The position numbers and the translations under genes are program-made. A stretch of 64,000 bases of DNA from Campylobacteraceae bacterium (GTDB taxonomy: Bacteria > Campylobacterota > Campylobacteria > Campylobacterales > Campylobacteraceae): assembly GCA_031263195.1 (NCBI GenBank), contig JAISGD010000022.1:62001-126000 (forward strand), given 5' to 3'. Under the pieces are notes generated by a model. The model worked only from the letters and a program-made list of their open reading frames with translations, was not told the DNA's origin and searched no databases. Shown here one piece after another: positions 45,589 through 55,935 of this stretch (position 1 is its first letter; every line of letters starts with the position of its first letter).

Positions 45589-46743
45589 ATGATATTTACA
45601 AAAAATTTCACATATGTCGCTTTGATAAATTTTTTCGTTTTAACGGCGTATTACATGCTGTTTGTCATAAGCGTACCGTATGCTGTGAGCAAATTTCAAG
45701 CAAGCAACAGTCTTGGCGGATTTGCGGCGGGTCTTATACTTATCGGATGTTTATGCGGGCGATTTATAGCGGGTAGAATAGTCCTTTCCTTAGGATTTAA
45801 AAAACTAATTTTTATCGGAATTGGCATATATATCTTAAGTCTCGCTTCATATCTCGCGGTCGATAATCTCTATTTTTTTATGACGGTGCGTTTTATAAAC
45901 GGCATCGGGATAGGCTGTATCGGAACGGTTGCCAGTGTGCTTGTGGTTCATATAATACCAAAAGAGTTGCACGGTCAGGGAATAAATTACTTTAGTTTAA
46001 GCGCGGTTATAGCTATGGCGATAGGTCCATTTTTGGCGATATATATGATGCTACATGTAAGCTTTTATACGATATTTATATTTTGTCTTGCCGTTGGAGT
46101 AGTAAGTTTTGTTTTCGCTCTTTTTGTCTCATATCCGCATATTGAAAATTCGGACGAGAAAAAAAGCTCTTTTAGTTTGGCGAATTATATCTCTTACGCC
46201 GTTTTGCCCGTGTCTGTCGTAACTATGCTTGTTGTGGCAGGGTATGGCAGTTTGCAAGCTTTTTTACCGATGTACGCTGAAAATATCAGTCTTTCAAAAA
46301 CAGCCGGCATATTTTTTCTGGTATACGCGGCAGCCGCATTTATATCGCGTCCGTTTACCGGCAAAACTTTTGATAAAAGGGGTGCAAATATCATTATATA
46401 TCCCTCTTTGGTTTTTACATGTATCGGATTTATACTGCTGTATTTAGCTAAAACGCCCGCTTTAATGCTCCTGTCCGCACTCTTTTTAGGACTTGGTATA
46501 GCGAACTTTCAAACCGCCATACAAACCGTATGTATCAAACTTGTTAAAGGTCGCTCAGTTTCTCAAGCTATGTCTACATATTTTATTTTTATGGATTTGG
46601 GTATAGGTGCGGGACCTTATCTATACGGACTTTTGGTGCCGTATATAAACTTTGACGGACTGTTTGCGGGTGCGGCTATAGTTACAATTATATGTATATT
46701 TTTATATTATCTCGTGTATGGGAAAAAAGCTTATACTCTATAG
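45589..46743 (+). CDS. MFS transporter
   Basis: ATG 45589 (MIFTKNFTYVALINFF) is preferred, with GGAA just upstream; the earlier frame from 45559 lacks an RBS. 384 residues with 12 membrane helices. The MFS loop-2 motif appears as LCGRFIAGRIVLSLGFKK, and the middle-loop equivalent as FISRPFTGKTFDKRGAN. Substrate unknown; it belongs to the drug/efflux-like 12-TM group by size. A TACATGTA octamer lies twice in the gene. Confidence 0.88.
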   Translation: MIFTKNFTYVALINFFVLTAYYMLFVISVPYAVSKFQASNSLGGFAAGLILIGCLCGRFIAGRIVLSLGFKKLIFIGIGIYILSLASYLAVDNLYFFMTVRFINGIGIGCIGTVASVLVVHIIPKELHGQGINYFSLSAVIAMAIGPFLAIYMMLHVSFYTIFIFCLAVGVVSFVFALFVSYPHIENSDEKKSSFSLANYISYAVLPVSVVTMLVVAGYGSLQAFLPMYAENISLSKTAGIFFLVYAAAAFISRPFTGKTFDKRGANIIIYPSLVFTCIGFILLYLAKTPALMLLSALFLGLGIANFQTAIQTVCIKLVKGRSVSQAMSTYFIFMDLGIGAGPYLYGLLVPYINFDGLFAGAAIVTIICIFLYYLVYGKKAYTL

Positions 46744-46829
46744 CTTTATGACAAAAATGTAATTTTCATACCACGCTTTTGCCAAAATAAATCTGCTAAA
46801 CTTTTGCAATTTCTTTCAAAGGATTTAGT

Positions 46830-47162
46830 ATGAAAAGATTTGAAACGGCGGTTTTAGCTATTTTTTTATCGGCATTTCCGATATTGGCTCAGCACTCTCA
46901 CGAACATCACAATACCGAAACAAAGCAGATGCGAACTAATAATGTTTTCTCAAAAGGAGTTGTTAAAGGCATAGATTTTGAAAATAAAAAAATCACGATT
47001 GAGCACGAAGCTATAGAAGTTCTCTCGTGGCCCGCGATGACTATGCGATTTACGTTTGAGGATGAAAATCTTGTAAAAGATTTAAAAGAGGGAGACAGTA
47101 TAGAGTTTCTTTTTGTACAGCAAGGAAAAATCTCGCTTCTTAAAAGCGTAAAGAAGATATGA
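46830..47162 (+). CDS. cusF: CusF-like periplasmic copper/silver chaperone
   Basis: 110 residues. Signal peptide (AILAQHSH) and a His-rich start (HSHEHH). The CusF metal site is the EVLSWPAMTMRFTF stretch, with the Trp and Met pair that cap Cu(I)/Ag(I). Its 4-bp overlap (47159-47162) with the downstream gene and its position fit periplasmic metal delivery to CusB. Confidence 0.88.
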   Translation: MKRFETAVLAIFLSAFPILAQHSHEHHNTETKQMRTNNVFSKGVVKGIDFENKKITIEHEAIEVLSWPAMTMRFTFEDENLVKDLKEGDSIEFLFVQQGKISLLKSVKKI

Positions 47163-48334
47163 GAAACGTAAAGATAGCCGCGTTTGTCGTATTGTCAAAT
47201 ATTTTAGTTTTTTTCGCGGCTCAGGCTTATTTTAACCCATCACATGTAGAGCAAAAACCAAAAGAGCTGCAAATACTTTTTTGGTACGACCCGATGTATC
47301 CTAATACTAAATTTGACGCTCCCGGACCCTCTCCTTTTATGGATATGGATTTGGTGCCAAAATACGCGGATGAGGAACAGATGTTTGAAGGCGTCAAAAT
47401 AGACCCCGTTCAAACGCAAAACTTAGCTCTTCGCACGCAAAAAGCACATTTTGGAAACCTCGTATTTTCTCAAAGCGCGAGCGCTAATTTGGATTATAAC
47501 AACCATAGTTTAGTTATTATTCAACCGCGAGCGGATGGATTTGTTGAAAAATCGTACGCTTTTAACGCAGGGGATAGCGTCAAAAAAGGCGACGCGCTTA
47601 TAGATATCACGGTACCCGAATGGGTAGAAGCGCAAAGCGAATATCTTTTCTCAAAAAATAAAAGTGTGCTGGAGCGTTTAAGGCTTTTGGGAATGCCGCG
47701 AGAAGCTATACAAACGCTGCAAAAAACGCTCAAAATTCAAACAAAATTTACTATAAAATCTCCAATAGACGGCGTCATCACCGCGTACGATTTAAGAGAT
47801 GGGATGAACTTCTCAAAAGATAAGATAGTAGCCGTAATCCAAAGCGTCTCGCCGATATGGATAAACGCTTTCGTGCCCGAATCCCTAACCTCTTTCATTA
47901 ATGAAAAAAGTGAGTTTAGCGTATATATCCCATCCTTAAAACAAGAGTTTAATCTGCTACATGTAGAGGTTTTGCCAAGCGTAAATCAAATCACCAAAAC
48001 TTTAAACTTAAGAGCGGAAATAGACAATGAAAAAGGTATCTTAAAGCCCGGTATGAACGCATATGTAAATATAAAAACAAAAAGCGATACAATGCTCTTA
48101 ATTCCTTCAAGCGCGGTAATAGACACCGGCAACGAACAACGCGTAATTACCGTTGGCGACAACAAGACGTTTGTGCCAAAACTTATAAAAATACTTGGCG
48201 AATCAAACGGATTTACGGCGGTTTTGGGTTTAAACGAGAACGAGAGCGTCGTGCAAACGGGTGTATTTTTGATAGATTCAGAAGCTGATATAGCGGGTGC
48301 CCTTGATAGAATGAGAAAAATCGACAATGATTGA
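47159..48334 (+). CDS. cusB: CusB-like membrane fusion protein
   Basis: 391 residues. N-terminal membrane anchor ([18 protein letters not shown]), then a heavy-metal-binding segment [29 protein letters not shown] (the CusB YxxPM...GMxLxP pattern, Met ligands), a barrel/hairpin/lipoyl region and [17 protein letters not shown] at the C-terminus. The periplasmic adaptor links the RND pump to an outer-membrane channel and passes Cu(I)/Ag(I). It overlaps CusA by 8 bp. It is the second gene in a CusF-B-A order. Confidence 0.9.
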   Translation: MRNVKIAAFVVLSNILVFFAAQAYFNPSHVEQKPKELQILFWYDPMYPNTKFDAPGPSPFMDMDLVPKYADEEQMFEGVKIDPVQTQNLALRTQKAHFGNLVFSQSASANLDYNNHSLVIIQPRADGFVEKSYAFNAGDSVKKGDALIDITVPEWVEAQSEYLFSKNKSVLERLRLLGMPREAIQTLQKTLKIQTKFTIKSPIDGVITAYDLRDGMNFSKDKIVAVIQSVSPIWINAFVPESLTSFINEKSEFSVYIPSLKQEFNLLHVEVLPSVNQITKTLNLRAEIDNEKGILKPGMNAYVNIKTKSDTMLLIPSSAVIDTGNEQRVITVGDNKTFVPKLIKILGESNGFTAVLGLNENESVVQTGVFLIDSEADIAGALDRMRKIDND

Positions 48335-51300
48335 ATATATCATTAAAGCCTCCATAAAAAACCGCTTTTTAGTAATCACGGGCTTAGTTTTTTTGACTAT
48401 TTTTGGCATTTGGACAATTCGAAACACTCCCATCGACGCTTTGCCGGATTTGTCAGACACGCAAGTTATAGTGCAGGCAAGCTACCCTTCTCAAGCCCCT
48501 CAAATCGTTGAAAATCAGATAACCTACCCTCTTTCAACGCTTATGCTATCGGTTCCGGGAGCAAAAACCGTAAGAGGCTTTTCATCGTTTGGAGAATCTT
48601 TCATATATATTATTTTTGAAGATGGCACGGATTTATATTGGGCAAGATCGCGCGTTTTGGAATACCTAAATCAAGCCAAACTTCCGGCAGGAGTTACGGC
48701 GCAAATAGGACCTGATGCCACAGGAATAGGCTGGATTTACGAATATGTTTTGGTAGATAAGACAAACAGTTATGACTTATCAGAACTTAGAAGTTTGCAA
48801 GATTGGTTTTTAAAATTTGAACTTAAAACTATCCCAAACGTCGCCGAAGTGGCGTCTATAGGCGGCGTTGTTAAAGAGTATCAAATAGCTGTAGAACCGC
48901 AAAAATTAGCCCAATACAATATACCGCTTTCCAACGTCAAACAATCTCTCGACAAATCAAATCAAGAGATGGGAGGTTCTGTCGTTGAATTGGCAGAAGC
49001 TGAGTATATGGTTCGAGCGAGCGGATATTTAAGCTCTTTGGAAGACTTTGACAATATCGTTTTAAAAACGGACGAAAACGGAGCGAGCGTATATCTCAAA
49101 GATGTCGCGAGAATTTCCACAGGCGCGCAAATGAGACGAGGAATCGGCGAATTTAACGGCGAAGGAGAGACGGCTGGAGGCATTATACTCATACGTTCGG
49201 GTAAAAACACAAAAGAGGTTATATCACAAATAAAAGATAAATTACAATCGCTAAAATCCAGCCTGCCAAAAGGCGTGGAGATAGTAACGGTTTACGATAG
49301 AAGCGAACTTATAGATAGAGCCATTGACAATTTAACCTCAAAGCTAATTGAGGAGTTTATCGTAGTTGCGCTTGTTTGCATATTGTTTTTATGGCATATG
49401 CGCTCGGCGTTTGTAGCCATCATCTCATTGCCGCTTGGAGTTTTTGCCGCGTTTATAGTTATGTATTTTCAAGGCATTAACGCGAATATTATGTCTTTAG
49501 GCGGAATAGCCATCGCTATAGGCGCTATGGTAGACGCTGCTATAGTTATGGTGGAAAACGCTCATAAAAAGATTGAAAAACGCTTACATGTAAACCAACC
49601 GCTCTCATCAAAAGAACGGTGGAATTTGATAGCGGAAGCTTCCATAGAGGTAGGACCTGCTCTATTTATCAGTCTGCTTATCATAACTTTATCTTTTATT
49701 CCCATTTTTACGCTTGAGGGCGAAGAGGGAAGATTATTTAAGCCGCTGGCGTTTACCAAAACTTACTCTATGGCGGGAGCCGCTATACTTGCCGTTACCG
49801 CGATACCGATATTGATGGGTTATTGGATAAGAGGTAAAATTCCAAAAGAGAGCCAAAATCCGTTAAATAGCTTTCTTATCAAAATATATCATCCGGCTTT
49901 GACTCTTGTGCTTAGATACCCAAAAATTACGATACTTGTAGCTTTACTCGCTCTATCGACTATTGTTGTACCGCTTAAAAAAATAGGCGGAGAGTTTTTG
50001 CCTCGAATAAACGAAGGTGATTTACTATATATGCCTTCCACGCTTCCTGGTATCTCTTCCGCTGAAGCCGCGAGATTGCTTCAAAACAGCGATAAACTTA
50101 TAAAAACGTTGCCGGAAGTTGAGAGCGTGTTTGGTAAAGCAGGACGCGCGGAGAGCGCGACGGATCCCGCACCTATGTCGATGATAGAAACGGTTATCAA
50201 GTTAAAACCTCAAAATGAGTGGCGAGAGGGTATGGACATAGATAAAATAATAAAAGAACTTGACGAAAGAGTACGATTTCCGGGAGTCGCAAATTTGTGG
50301 GTATTCCCCATAAGAAGCCGAATAGATATGCTCTCAACCGGCGTAAAAAGTCCTATAGGCGTAAAAATCTCGGGCGCGAATTTGGAAGAGATTGATAAAG
50401 CGGCAACACAAATTCAAGATATTAGCAAAAAGGTTGAAGGCGTTACTTCCGCGCTTGCCGAAAAATTGGTCGGCGGACGCTACATAGATATGGATATCAA
50501 AAGAGAGAAAGCGAGCAGATACGCGATGAGTATAGACGACGTTCAGCTTTTTGTCTCTTTGGCTATAGGCGGGGAGATAGTAGGACAAAGCGTCGAAGGA
50601 GTCGCCAGATATCCGATAAATATACGTTATCCGCAAAATTATCGCAATAGCGTGGAAGCGTTGAAAAAACTGCCGATATTAACCCCTATGGGTCAGCAAA
50701 TCACGCTTGAAGACGTCGCGGATATCAAAATAACTTCGGGCACTCCCATGTTAAAAAGCGAAAACGCTCGTCCTGCCAGCTGGGTTTATATAGACGCCAG
50801 AAACAGAGATATAGTGTCGGTAGTTGAGGATTTGAAAGCATTGATTGCCCAAGAGGTTAAAAGTGAAGGCATTAGTATCTCTTATACTGGTCAATTTGAG
50901 CTTTTGCAAAGAGCGAATCAAAAACTCAAATTAATGATACCTTTTACATTCGCTATCATATTTATCTTGCTATATCTTGCTTTTAAGCGATTTAGCGAAG
51001 CGTTACTGATTATTCTTACCATACCTTTCGCACTAATAGGAAGTTTTTGGTTTTTGTATTTGCAAAATTATAATTTTTCCGTAGCCACAGGCACAGGATT
51101 TATCGCGTTAGCAGGACTTGCGGCAGAATTTGGAGTAGTTATGCTGATATATTTAAAGCAAGCTATTAAAAATCATCCGAAATTTGCAGACACATCAAAG
51201 ATGAGCGAAAAAGATTTGGACGAAGCTTTATATGAGGGGGCAGTTTTGAGAGTACGTCCTAAAGCTATGACGGTTACCGTTATCGTAGTAGGACTTTTGC

Positions 51301-51464
51301 CGATTTTGCTTGGGCATGGCGCGGGTTCTGAAGTAATGAGCGCGATAGCCGCTCCAATGATAGGCGGAATGATAACGGCTCCTTTGTTGTCTATGTTCAT
51401 TATACCTGCCGCTTATAAAATTTTGAAAATGTCAAAAATCAAAATGGAAACTGAAAACGATTAA
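48327..51464 (+). CDS. cusA: CusA-like heavy-metal RND efflux pump
   Basis: 1045 residues, family length. HME-RND motifs: [25 protein letters not shown] near the N-terminus, the proton-relay [16 protein letters not shown] (~residue 404) and late [18 protein letters not shown]. Met residues of the metal path are present (e.g. [12 protein letters not shown], the region of the pump's Met triad). It exports Cu(I)/Ag(I) across the envelope. No CusC-type channel gene occurs in the operon. Confidence 0.93.
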   Translation: MIEYIIKASIKNRFLVITGLVFLTIFGIWTIRNTPIDALPDLSDTQVIVQASYPSQAPQIVENQITYPLSTLMLSVPGAKTVRGFSSFGESFIYIIFEDGTDLYWARSRVLEYLNQAKLPAGVTAQIGPDATGIGWIYEYVLVDKTNSYDLSELRSLQDWFLKFELKTIPNVAEVASIGGVVKEYQIAVEPQKLAQYNIPLSNVKQSLDKSNQEMGGSVVELAEAEYMVRASGYLSSLEDFDNIVLKTDENGASVYLKDVARISTGAQMRRGIGEFNGEGETAGGIILIRSGKNTKEVISQIKDKLQSLKSSLPKGVEIVTVYDRSELIDRAIDNLTSKLIEEFIVVALVCILFLWHMRSAFVAIISLPLGVFAAFIVMYFQGINANIMSLGGIAIAIGAMVDAAIVMVENAHKKIEKRLHVNQPLSSKERWNLIAEASIEVGPALFISLLIITLSFIPIFTLEGEEGRLFKPLAFTKTYSMAGAAILAVTAIPILMGYWIRGKIPKESQNPLNSFLIKIYHPALTLVLRYPKITILVALLALSTIVVPLKKIGGEFLPRINEGDLLYMPSTLPGISSAEAARLLQNSDKLIKTLPEVESVFGKAGRAESATDPAPMSMIETVIKLKPQNEWREGMDIDKIIKELDERVRFPGVANLWVFPIRSRIDMLSTGVKSPIGVKISGANLEEIDKAATQIQDISKKVEGVTSALAEKLVGGRYIDMDIKREKASRYAMSIDDVQLFVSLAIGGEIVGQSVEGVARYPINIRYPQNYRNSVEALKKLPILTPMGQQITLEDVADIKITSGTPMLKSENARPASWVYIDARNRDIVSVVEDLKALIAQEVKSEGISISYTGQFELLQRANQKLKLMIPFTFAIIFILLYLAFKRFSEALLIILTIPFALIGSFWFLYLQNYNFSVATGTGFIALAGLAAEFGVVMLIYLKQAIKNHPKFADTSKMSEKDLDEALYEGAVLRVRPKAMTVTVIVVGLLPILLGHGAGSEVMSAIAAPMIGGMITAPLLSMFIIPAAYKILKMSKIKMETEND

Positions 51465-51484
51465 CAATTTCGCGCATATTTTAG

Positions 51485-51490
51485 TATAAT
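51485..51490 (+). promoter_or_regulatory. -10 box of the cus two-component genes
   Basis: TATAAT with upstream TTTTAG, 29 bases before the ATG of the response regulator gene; suggests the regulators have their own promoter in the 54-bp gap after cusA. Confidence 0.5.
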
Positions 51491-51518
51491 CTGTATTTGA
51501 CGTTTTAAAGGAGATACC

Positions 51519-52193
51519 ATGAAGCTATTGGTAGTGGAAGATGAGATAAAACTTGGCAACTACTTAAAACAAGGTTTGATGGAAGCCGGATTTGTGGTAG
51601 ATGTCGCGACGGACGGATTAAACGGTCAGCATTTAGCGCTTACGGAAAAATACGACTTGATAATTTTAGATATTATGCTCCCTTTTATTGACGGATTGGA
51701 ACTCATACAAATCATACGAAAAGAGAATATCGCAACTCCCATTTTACTTCTCAGCGCTTTGGATAAAACGCAAGATAAAGTAAGAGGTTTGGACACGGGA
51801 GCGGACGATTACATAGCAAAACCGTTTGATTTCGCCGAACTTTTAGCGAGAGTAAGAAGTCTGCTTAGACGCAAAAGCAAGGATATAAAACCTACAAAAA
51901 TTCAAATAGGCGATCTGTCTGTGGATTTGATAAAAAGAGTTGTCAATAGAGGCGAGAAAAAGATAGATTTGACGAATAAAGAGTTTTTACTGCTTGAATT
52001 TTTACTCTCCTATAAAGGCGAAGTTGTCACAAGGTCGTTAATAGCCTCAAACATATGGGATATCAATTTTGACAGCGACAGAAACGTGATTGACACTATG
52101 ATAAAAAGGCTTAGAAATAAAATAGACAACGATTTTGACAAAAAGCTGATACATACCGTACGCGGAATGGGATATATTTTGGAACTAAGATAA
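51519..52193 (+). CDS. OmpR-type response regulator (CusR-like)
   Basis: 224 residues. Receiver: acidic DEIK near residue 8-11, phospho-acceptor Asp in [13 protein letters not shown] (~51), Lys in YIAKPFDF (~102). The C-terminal OmpR winged helix ends [13 protein letters not shown]. Placed after cusFBA and before its kinase, it should activate the efflux genes under copper or silver stress. Confidence 0.92.
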   Translation: MKLLVVEDEIKLGNYLKQGLMEAGFVVDVATDGLNGQHLALTEKYDLIILDIMLPFIDGLELIQIIRKENIATPILLLSALDKTQDKVRGLDTGADDYIAKPFDFAELLARVRSLLRRKSKDIKPTKIQIGDLSVDLIKRVVNRGEKKIDLTNKEFLLLEFLLSYKGEVVTRSLIASNIWDINFDSDRNVIDTMIKRLRNKIDNDFDKKLIHTVRGMGYILELR

Positions 52194-52197
52194 ATTC

Positions 52198-53562
52198 ATG
52201 CTAAGATTTTTAAATCCCAAATCATTAATTTTACGGCTGATGGCGGTGGTAAGCTTCGCTACTGTTTTGATTTTTCTGTTTTTCGGACTTTATATAGAAT
52301 ATACGATTAAAGTTCATTTTACGGAAATGGACATGTACGAGCTGGAACTTGTCTCAAAATCCGCAAAGAACAGCCTAAAGCTTACAAACAACGCATCAAC
52401 GCTAAAAACCTCTTTCGCGCCTATACTCTTGGCTCACCCAAACGTATTTATCTATCTTGAAGATAAAGACGGCAAGATAGTTTATATATCCGAAAGTGAT
52501 GATGGGGATTTAATAGCGCTCATCTCAAAAAACAGATTTTTGCAAAATGAGAAAATTCAAGTATGGAATAACGGCGAAAACTACTACCGCATACTTATGT
52601 CCGCTATCCAAAACAGCGATTACGCGGCGAAAATAACCGTCGGGATGAATATAGATTTTCATCAGCATTATATTTATTATTTTAGAACAAGTTTATGGTT
52701 CGCGACGTTAATAGCTTGCTTTATAACGGTAATAACCTCTTTTTTGGTTATCTACTTTGGCTTTAAACCGGTAAAAACTATCAGCAAAAAAATACAAGAG
52801 ATTACGACGGAGCGTCTTAATACAAGGCTTGACGAAAAACACGCCGTAAGCGAACTGAAAAGCTTAATAGTCTCTTTTAATAAAATGATAGAAAATATAG
52901 AAGACGTTTTTGAGAGACAATCAAACTTTTCAGCCGATATAGCTCACGAACTTCGCACCCCAATAAGCAGTCTTGTGACGCAAACTCAAATAATCCTAAA
53001 TCAAACAAGAAAAGCGGACGATTATAAAGAGATACTCTATTCAAATCTTGAAGAACTTGAGCGAATGTCCAAAATGGTAAACGATATGCTGTTTTTGTCT
53101 ACATGTGAGAGGGAAGCTATCTTAAAAGACGAGGTTGATCTATCTGAAGAGGTTTTAAAAACGGTTGAGTATTTCGGCATTCTCGCCGAAGAGAAAAATG
53201 TCACGCTTCTAACGCTAGGCGATACTTTTAAGATAGTCGGAAATAAAGAGATGATAAGGCGCGCTGTAGCCAATCTTATCTCAAACGCCATATATTATGC
53301 CGAAAAAAACAGCGCCATAACCGTAACGCTTTTAAAAAACAGAAAGACTTTGCAAATCTCCAATAAAACGCAAACGCCAATCTCCAAAGAAAATATAGAC
53401 AGACTTTTCGATCGTTTTTATAGAGTTGAGAGCGCTAGAAATAGAAAAAGCGGCGGAAGCGGCATAGGACTTGCTATAGTAAAATCGATAGTAAAAGTCC
53501 ATAAAGGAGATATTTTCGCCTCGTATGATAACGGCGTTATTGTATTTAACATCGCATTTTAG
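52198..53562 (+). CDS. Sensor histidine kinase (CusS-like)
   Basis: 454 residues. Two membrane helices flank a ~120-residue periplasmic sensor domain; HAMP region (KPVKTISKKIQEITTERLN) and the H-box ADIAHELRTPISSL with the phosphorylated His (~250). ATP-binding boxes: NLISNAIYYAEKN (N), GGSGIGLAIVKS (G). Starts 5 bases after the regulator stop. Its 3' end has been copied downstream (see 53702). Confidence 0.92.
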   Translation: MLRFLNPKSLILRLMAVVSFATVLIFLFFGLYIEYTIKVHFTEMDMYELELVSKSAKNSLKLTNNASTLKTSFAPILLAHPNVFIYLEDKDGKIVYISESDDGDLIALISKNRFLQNEKIQVWNNGENYYRILMSAIQNSDYAAKITVGMNIDFHQHYIYYFRTSLWFATLIACFITVITSFLVIYFGFKPVKTISKKIQEITTERLNTRLDEKHAVSELKSLIVSFNKMIENIEDVFERQSNFSADIAHELRTPISSLVTQTQIILNQTRKADDYKEILYSNLEELERMSKMVNDMLFLSTCEREAILKDEVDLSEEVLKTVEYFGILAEEKNVTLLTLGDTFKIVGNKEMIRRAVANLISNAIYYAEKNSAITVTLLKNRKTLQISNKTQTPISKENIDRLFDRFYRVESARNRKSGGSGIGLAIVKSIVKVHKGDIFASYDNGVIVFNIAF

Positions 53563-53788
53563 CTTTACATGTAAGCGGTTTTACTTTTTTGAAAAAACAA
53601 AACTTGTTTACATGTAGGGCGAATTTGTTTTGTTTTCTACATGTAAGAGATATCGTACTTTTGAAAAATTCATAAATCCATGTAGTATATCTACTGTAAA
53701 AACGACGTTATTGTATTTAACATCGCGTTTTAGCTTTACATGTAAGACGGTTTTGCTCTTTAAAAAAAATAAAACTTGTTACATGTAA
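53531..53788. repeat. Diverged duplication of the kinase 3' end, rich in TACATGTA
   Basis: Bases 53531-53618 and 53702-53788 are two diverged copies 171 bp apart: both contain GTTATTGTATTTAACATCGC, TTTTAGCTTTACATGTAAG and AAAACTTGTTTACATGTA-like tracts. The first copy is the end of the kinase gene and its trailer; the second is non-coding. Five TACATGTA octamers lie here (53576, 53609, 53638, 53737, 53780). Confidence 0.85.
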
Positions 53789-53862
53789 GATGATATTAAA
53801 AAATTTATAAACCCACGCCTTGAGACTAAAGCTTTTCGCCATAGTTTTAAAAGCGAATGTGC

Positions 53863-53868
53863 TATACT
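53863..53868 (+). promoter_or_regulatory. Candidate -10 box for crcB
   Basis: TATACT, 28 bases before the start codon. No fluoride riboswitch fold was recognised in the leader, which is too short to hold one. Confidence 0.35.
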
Positions 53869-53896
53869 TATCGCTAAAATTTTAAAAGGTTTTTGA

Positions 53897-54265
53897 TTGG
53901 GCTATTTAGCGATTGCTTTAGGTGCGGTTCTGGGCGCGTTTTTACGTCACGCGATGTTTAACCTCTTAAAAGTAGACTCATTTCCATATCATACGCTCAT
54001 TGTAAATGTCATCGGTTGTTTTTTGATAGGAGTATTCGCGGAATACTGCATTATAAAAAGCAATGTGCCCTCATCCGTCAGACTATTTTTTGTAACGGGT
54101 CTTTTGGGCTCGTTCACGACATTTTCGGCATTCGCGTTGGATACCGGATTTTTAGTAAGCAAAGGGGAAATTTTAAAGACATTTTTGTATATCAGCTCAT
54201 CCGTATTTTTAGGACTTGCCGGTTATTTTGCTGCGGTTTATATAGTAAAAAGTTTAATTAGATAA
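53897..54265 (+). CDS. crcB: Fluoride channel CrcB/FluC
   Basis: 122 residues, TTG start with AAAAGG upstream. Four membrane helices and the conserved GAFLRHAMF, NVIGCFLIGVFAE and GLLGSFTTFSAFALDT motifs of the dual-topology fluoride channel. Lowers cytoplasmic fluoride. Length normal. Confidence 0.94.
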   Translation: MGYLAIALGAVLGAFLRHAMFNLLKVDSFPYHTLIVNVIGCFLIGVFAEYCIIKSNVPSSVRLFFVTGLLGSFTTFSAFALDTGFLVSKGEILKTFLYISSSVFLGLAGYFAAVYIVKSLIR

Positions 54266-54283
54266 GCGGGTAAAACCCGCTTA
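54263..54283. terminator. Bidirectional terminator between crcB and the 54288 gene
   Basis: TAAGCGGGT/ACCCGCTTA around an AAA loop, overlapping the crcB stop and ending 4 bases from the convergent lipoprotein stop. AAAAATTATTTT follows. Confidence 0.7.
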
Positions 54284-54287
54284 AAAA

Positions 54288-54941
54288 TTATTTTACGACA
54301 GCGCCGTAAAAGTATGAAGAGTCATCATTTTCCTGCCATATATATACAAATGTATCACCTTCTCTTGTACATTTATATTTATTGTTCGTGGAAGAATTTT
54401 TATTGCACCTATCAAATCCTTGAAAATTAACTAAATTTAATGCATAGTTGACATATCGTGATGATATATTGTCATCATAGCGAACAAATAACAAAGCTTG
54501 CGTTAAATTTCCATCTAGACTGTCAAACTCATCATCAAAAACATCGTCATTCAATACGGAAAAATCAGCTAAAGATTCTCCGCGTATTGTTGCCAAAAGA
54601 GTTTCTGCTGTACTGTTGTGTTGCAAATAATACTCTATTCCTGTTGATGAATCTGTACGTGTATACCAACCATATGTGCTATTAAAAGCATACTCCGATT
54701 TATCAAAATCATCAAATGTTTCATTAGAAATGCTGTAAGCCTTTTCTTTATATACAAGAACAACGTTAGCTGCAACTGCTCCGAGTGAAAAAACTGGAAA
54801 TACGCTATCTATTTCCTGAAAAGAGATTGACGGATTAACGTAAGGTTCTTGACCTCCGCTTCCACTGCCACCGCTTCCGCCGCAGCCAACCATAAACCCT
54901 AAAACTAAAACCGCGATAAGCAGTTTAAACATATTTTGCAT
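54288..54941 (-). CDS. Lipoprotein of unknown function, Gly/Ser linker
   Basis: 217 residues, start ATG 54941 with GGAG upstream. Lipobox GFMVGC (lipidated Cys20) followed by GGSGGSGSGG and a domain with SFQEIDSVFPVFSLG, YSISNETFDDFDKSE and FVRYDDNISS. Same design as the 338 and 54967 genes. Acidic, no Cys pair. Function unknown. Confidence 0.7.
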   Translation of the reverse strand: MQNMFKLLIAVLVLGFMVGCGGSGGSGSGGQEPYVNPSISFQEIDSVFPVFSLGAVAANVVLVYKEKAYSISNETFDDFDKSEYAFNSTYGWYTRTDSSTGIEYYLQHNSTAETLLATIRGESLADFSVLNDDVFDDEFDSLDGNLTQALLFVRYDDNISSRYVNYALNLVNFQGFDRCNKNSSTNNKYKCTREGDTFVYIWQENDDSSYFYGAVVK

Positions 54942-54966
54942 GTCTACTCCTTGTAGGATAATTTTT

Positions 54967-55584
54967 TTAGTTAAAAATAGCCATATTTATATATATATGA
55001 AACTGTTCAGTCACACTATTAACAACTTTCCAGATATAAACTAAACCGTTAGCAGTTTTTTCGCATTGCATCTCACCGCTATTGTTAGTGCCACAACTAA
55101 ATCCATAATCTCTATCTCTAAGCTTTAAAGAGTATGGTCCGAAACTTTGCGGCACAGAATATACTCTTTCCGCGATTATATAAATAACTCTGCCATTAAT
55201 ATCGCCAAATACCATATTAAAAGTTTCATCGCTATCCAGATTGATATTAGCCGTACCATTAAGATATAAATCTATTGTGTCGCTATCAAGTGTAACGCTT
55301 GCATCTACATTTGGTAAAACATCAGTTTTTTCATATACTCCGTTGCCCAAATAGTCATATGAATCAAGAATAGTCGCATTAAAATCTTCAATCTCTTTTG
55401 ATGAAACCGCATACTCTTTATTAACGGTCATTTTTTTAAGTAATCCATTAGTGGTCGCGGGAAATGAATTCCAAAGCAAAGCAAAATTAATATCCGGCGA
55501 AGCGCTATCATCATCTCCGCCGCTGCAGCCAAATATAAACCCTAAAAGCAAACCCGTAATGAGCAATCTAAATGCATTTTTCAT
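54967..55584 (-). CDS. Lipoprotein of unknown function, same family
   Basis: Start 55584 (MKNAFRLLITGLLLGFIFGC) with AAGGAG upstream; the longer frame from 55620 covers the RBS. 205 residues; lipidated Cys20, Gly/Asp/Ser linker, then ALLWNSFPATTNGLLKKM and YAVSSKEIEDFNATIL. The last segments (GLVYIWKVVNS) match GDTFVYIWQEND of the neighbour, so the two are tandem duplicates that have diverged. Confidence 0.72.
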   Translation of the reverse strand: MKNAFRLLITGLLLGFIFGCSGGDDDSASPDINFALLWNSFPATTNGLLKKMTVNKEYAVSSKEIEDFNATILDSYDYLGNGVYEKTDVLPNVDASVTLDSDTIDLYLNGTANINLDSDETFNMVFGDINGRVIYIIAERVYSVPQSFGPYSLKLRDRDYGFSCGTNNSGEMQCEKTANGLVYIWKVVNSVTEQFHIYINMAIFN

Positions 55585-55667
55585 ATCGTGCTCCTTTTTG
55601 GAAAATCTTTTTAAGTTCAACCATAAAGTTATTCTTCAATAAAATAAATGCAGGTAGAAAAAACAAA

Positions 55668-55817
55668 ATGAATAATATAATGCAGGCGCTAGAAAATTCT
55701 CTTTTTTCTGACAACGCAGATGAAACAAATGATGTAATGAAAAAACAAGCGGATATTTTTGTAGAATATAATTTTAATAAATATTTAAGGTTATCTCTCT
55801 CTCTCTCTCAAATTTAA
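55668..55817 (+). CDS. Possible 49-residue ORF ending in a TC repeat
   Basis: ATG 55668 after CAGGTAG gives MNNIMQALENSLFSDNADET... and ends KYLRLSLSLSQI, the LSLSLS encoded by a (TC)8 microsatellite. The acidic, helix-like N-terminus looks protein-like. It may be the truncated head of a larger gene or a phase-variable small gene. No homologue known. Confidence 0.35.
   Translation: MNNIMQALENSLFSDNADETNDVMKKQADIFVEYNFNKYLRLSLSLSQI
55794..55809. repeat. (TC)8 dinucleotide microsatellite
   Basis: Eight TC units in a row in the 3' part of the 55668 ORF. Slippage by one or two units would change the frame and extend the short product. Confidence 0.9.
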
Positions 55818-55935
55818 ACTTAAATCTATATTAAACATTTTAGATTATAGTCCTCTTAATACTATTTTTATGTATTTTACATAAATGTTGATTAAAAATT
55901 GCTTGATAAATGGATAGTTTTATAAACTTACTATT

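Noticed and set aside
53531-53788. CRISPR array, because of spaced palindromic repeats
   Set aside because: The repeats are 8-10 bp octamers with irregular spacing inside a duplicated gene end; no 25-40 bp repeats or regular spacers, and no cas genes.
53789-53896. Fluoride riboswitch before crcB
   Set aside because: The leader is short and contains no crcB-motif pseudoknot pattern; only a -10 box was seen.
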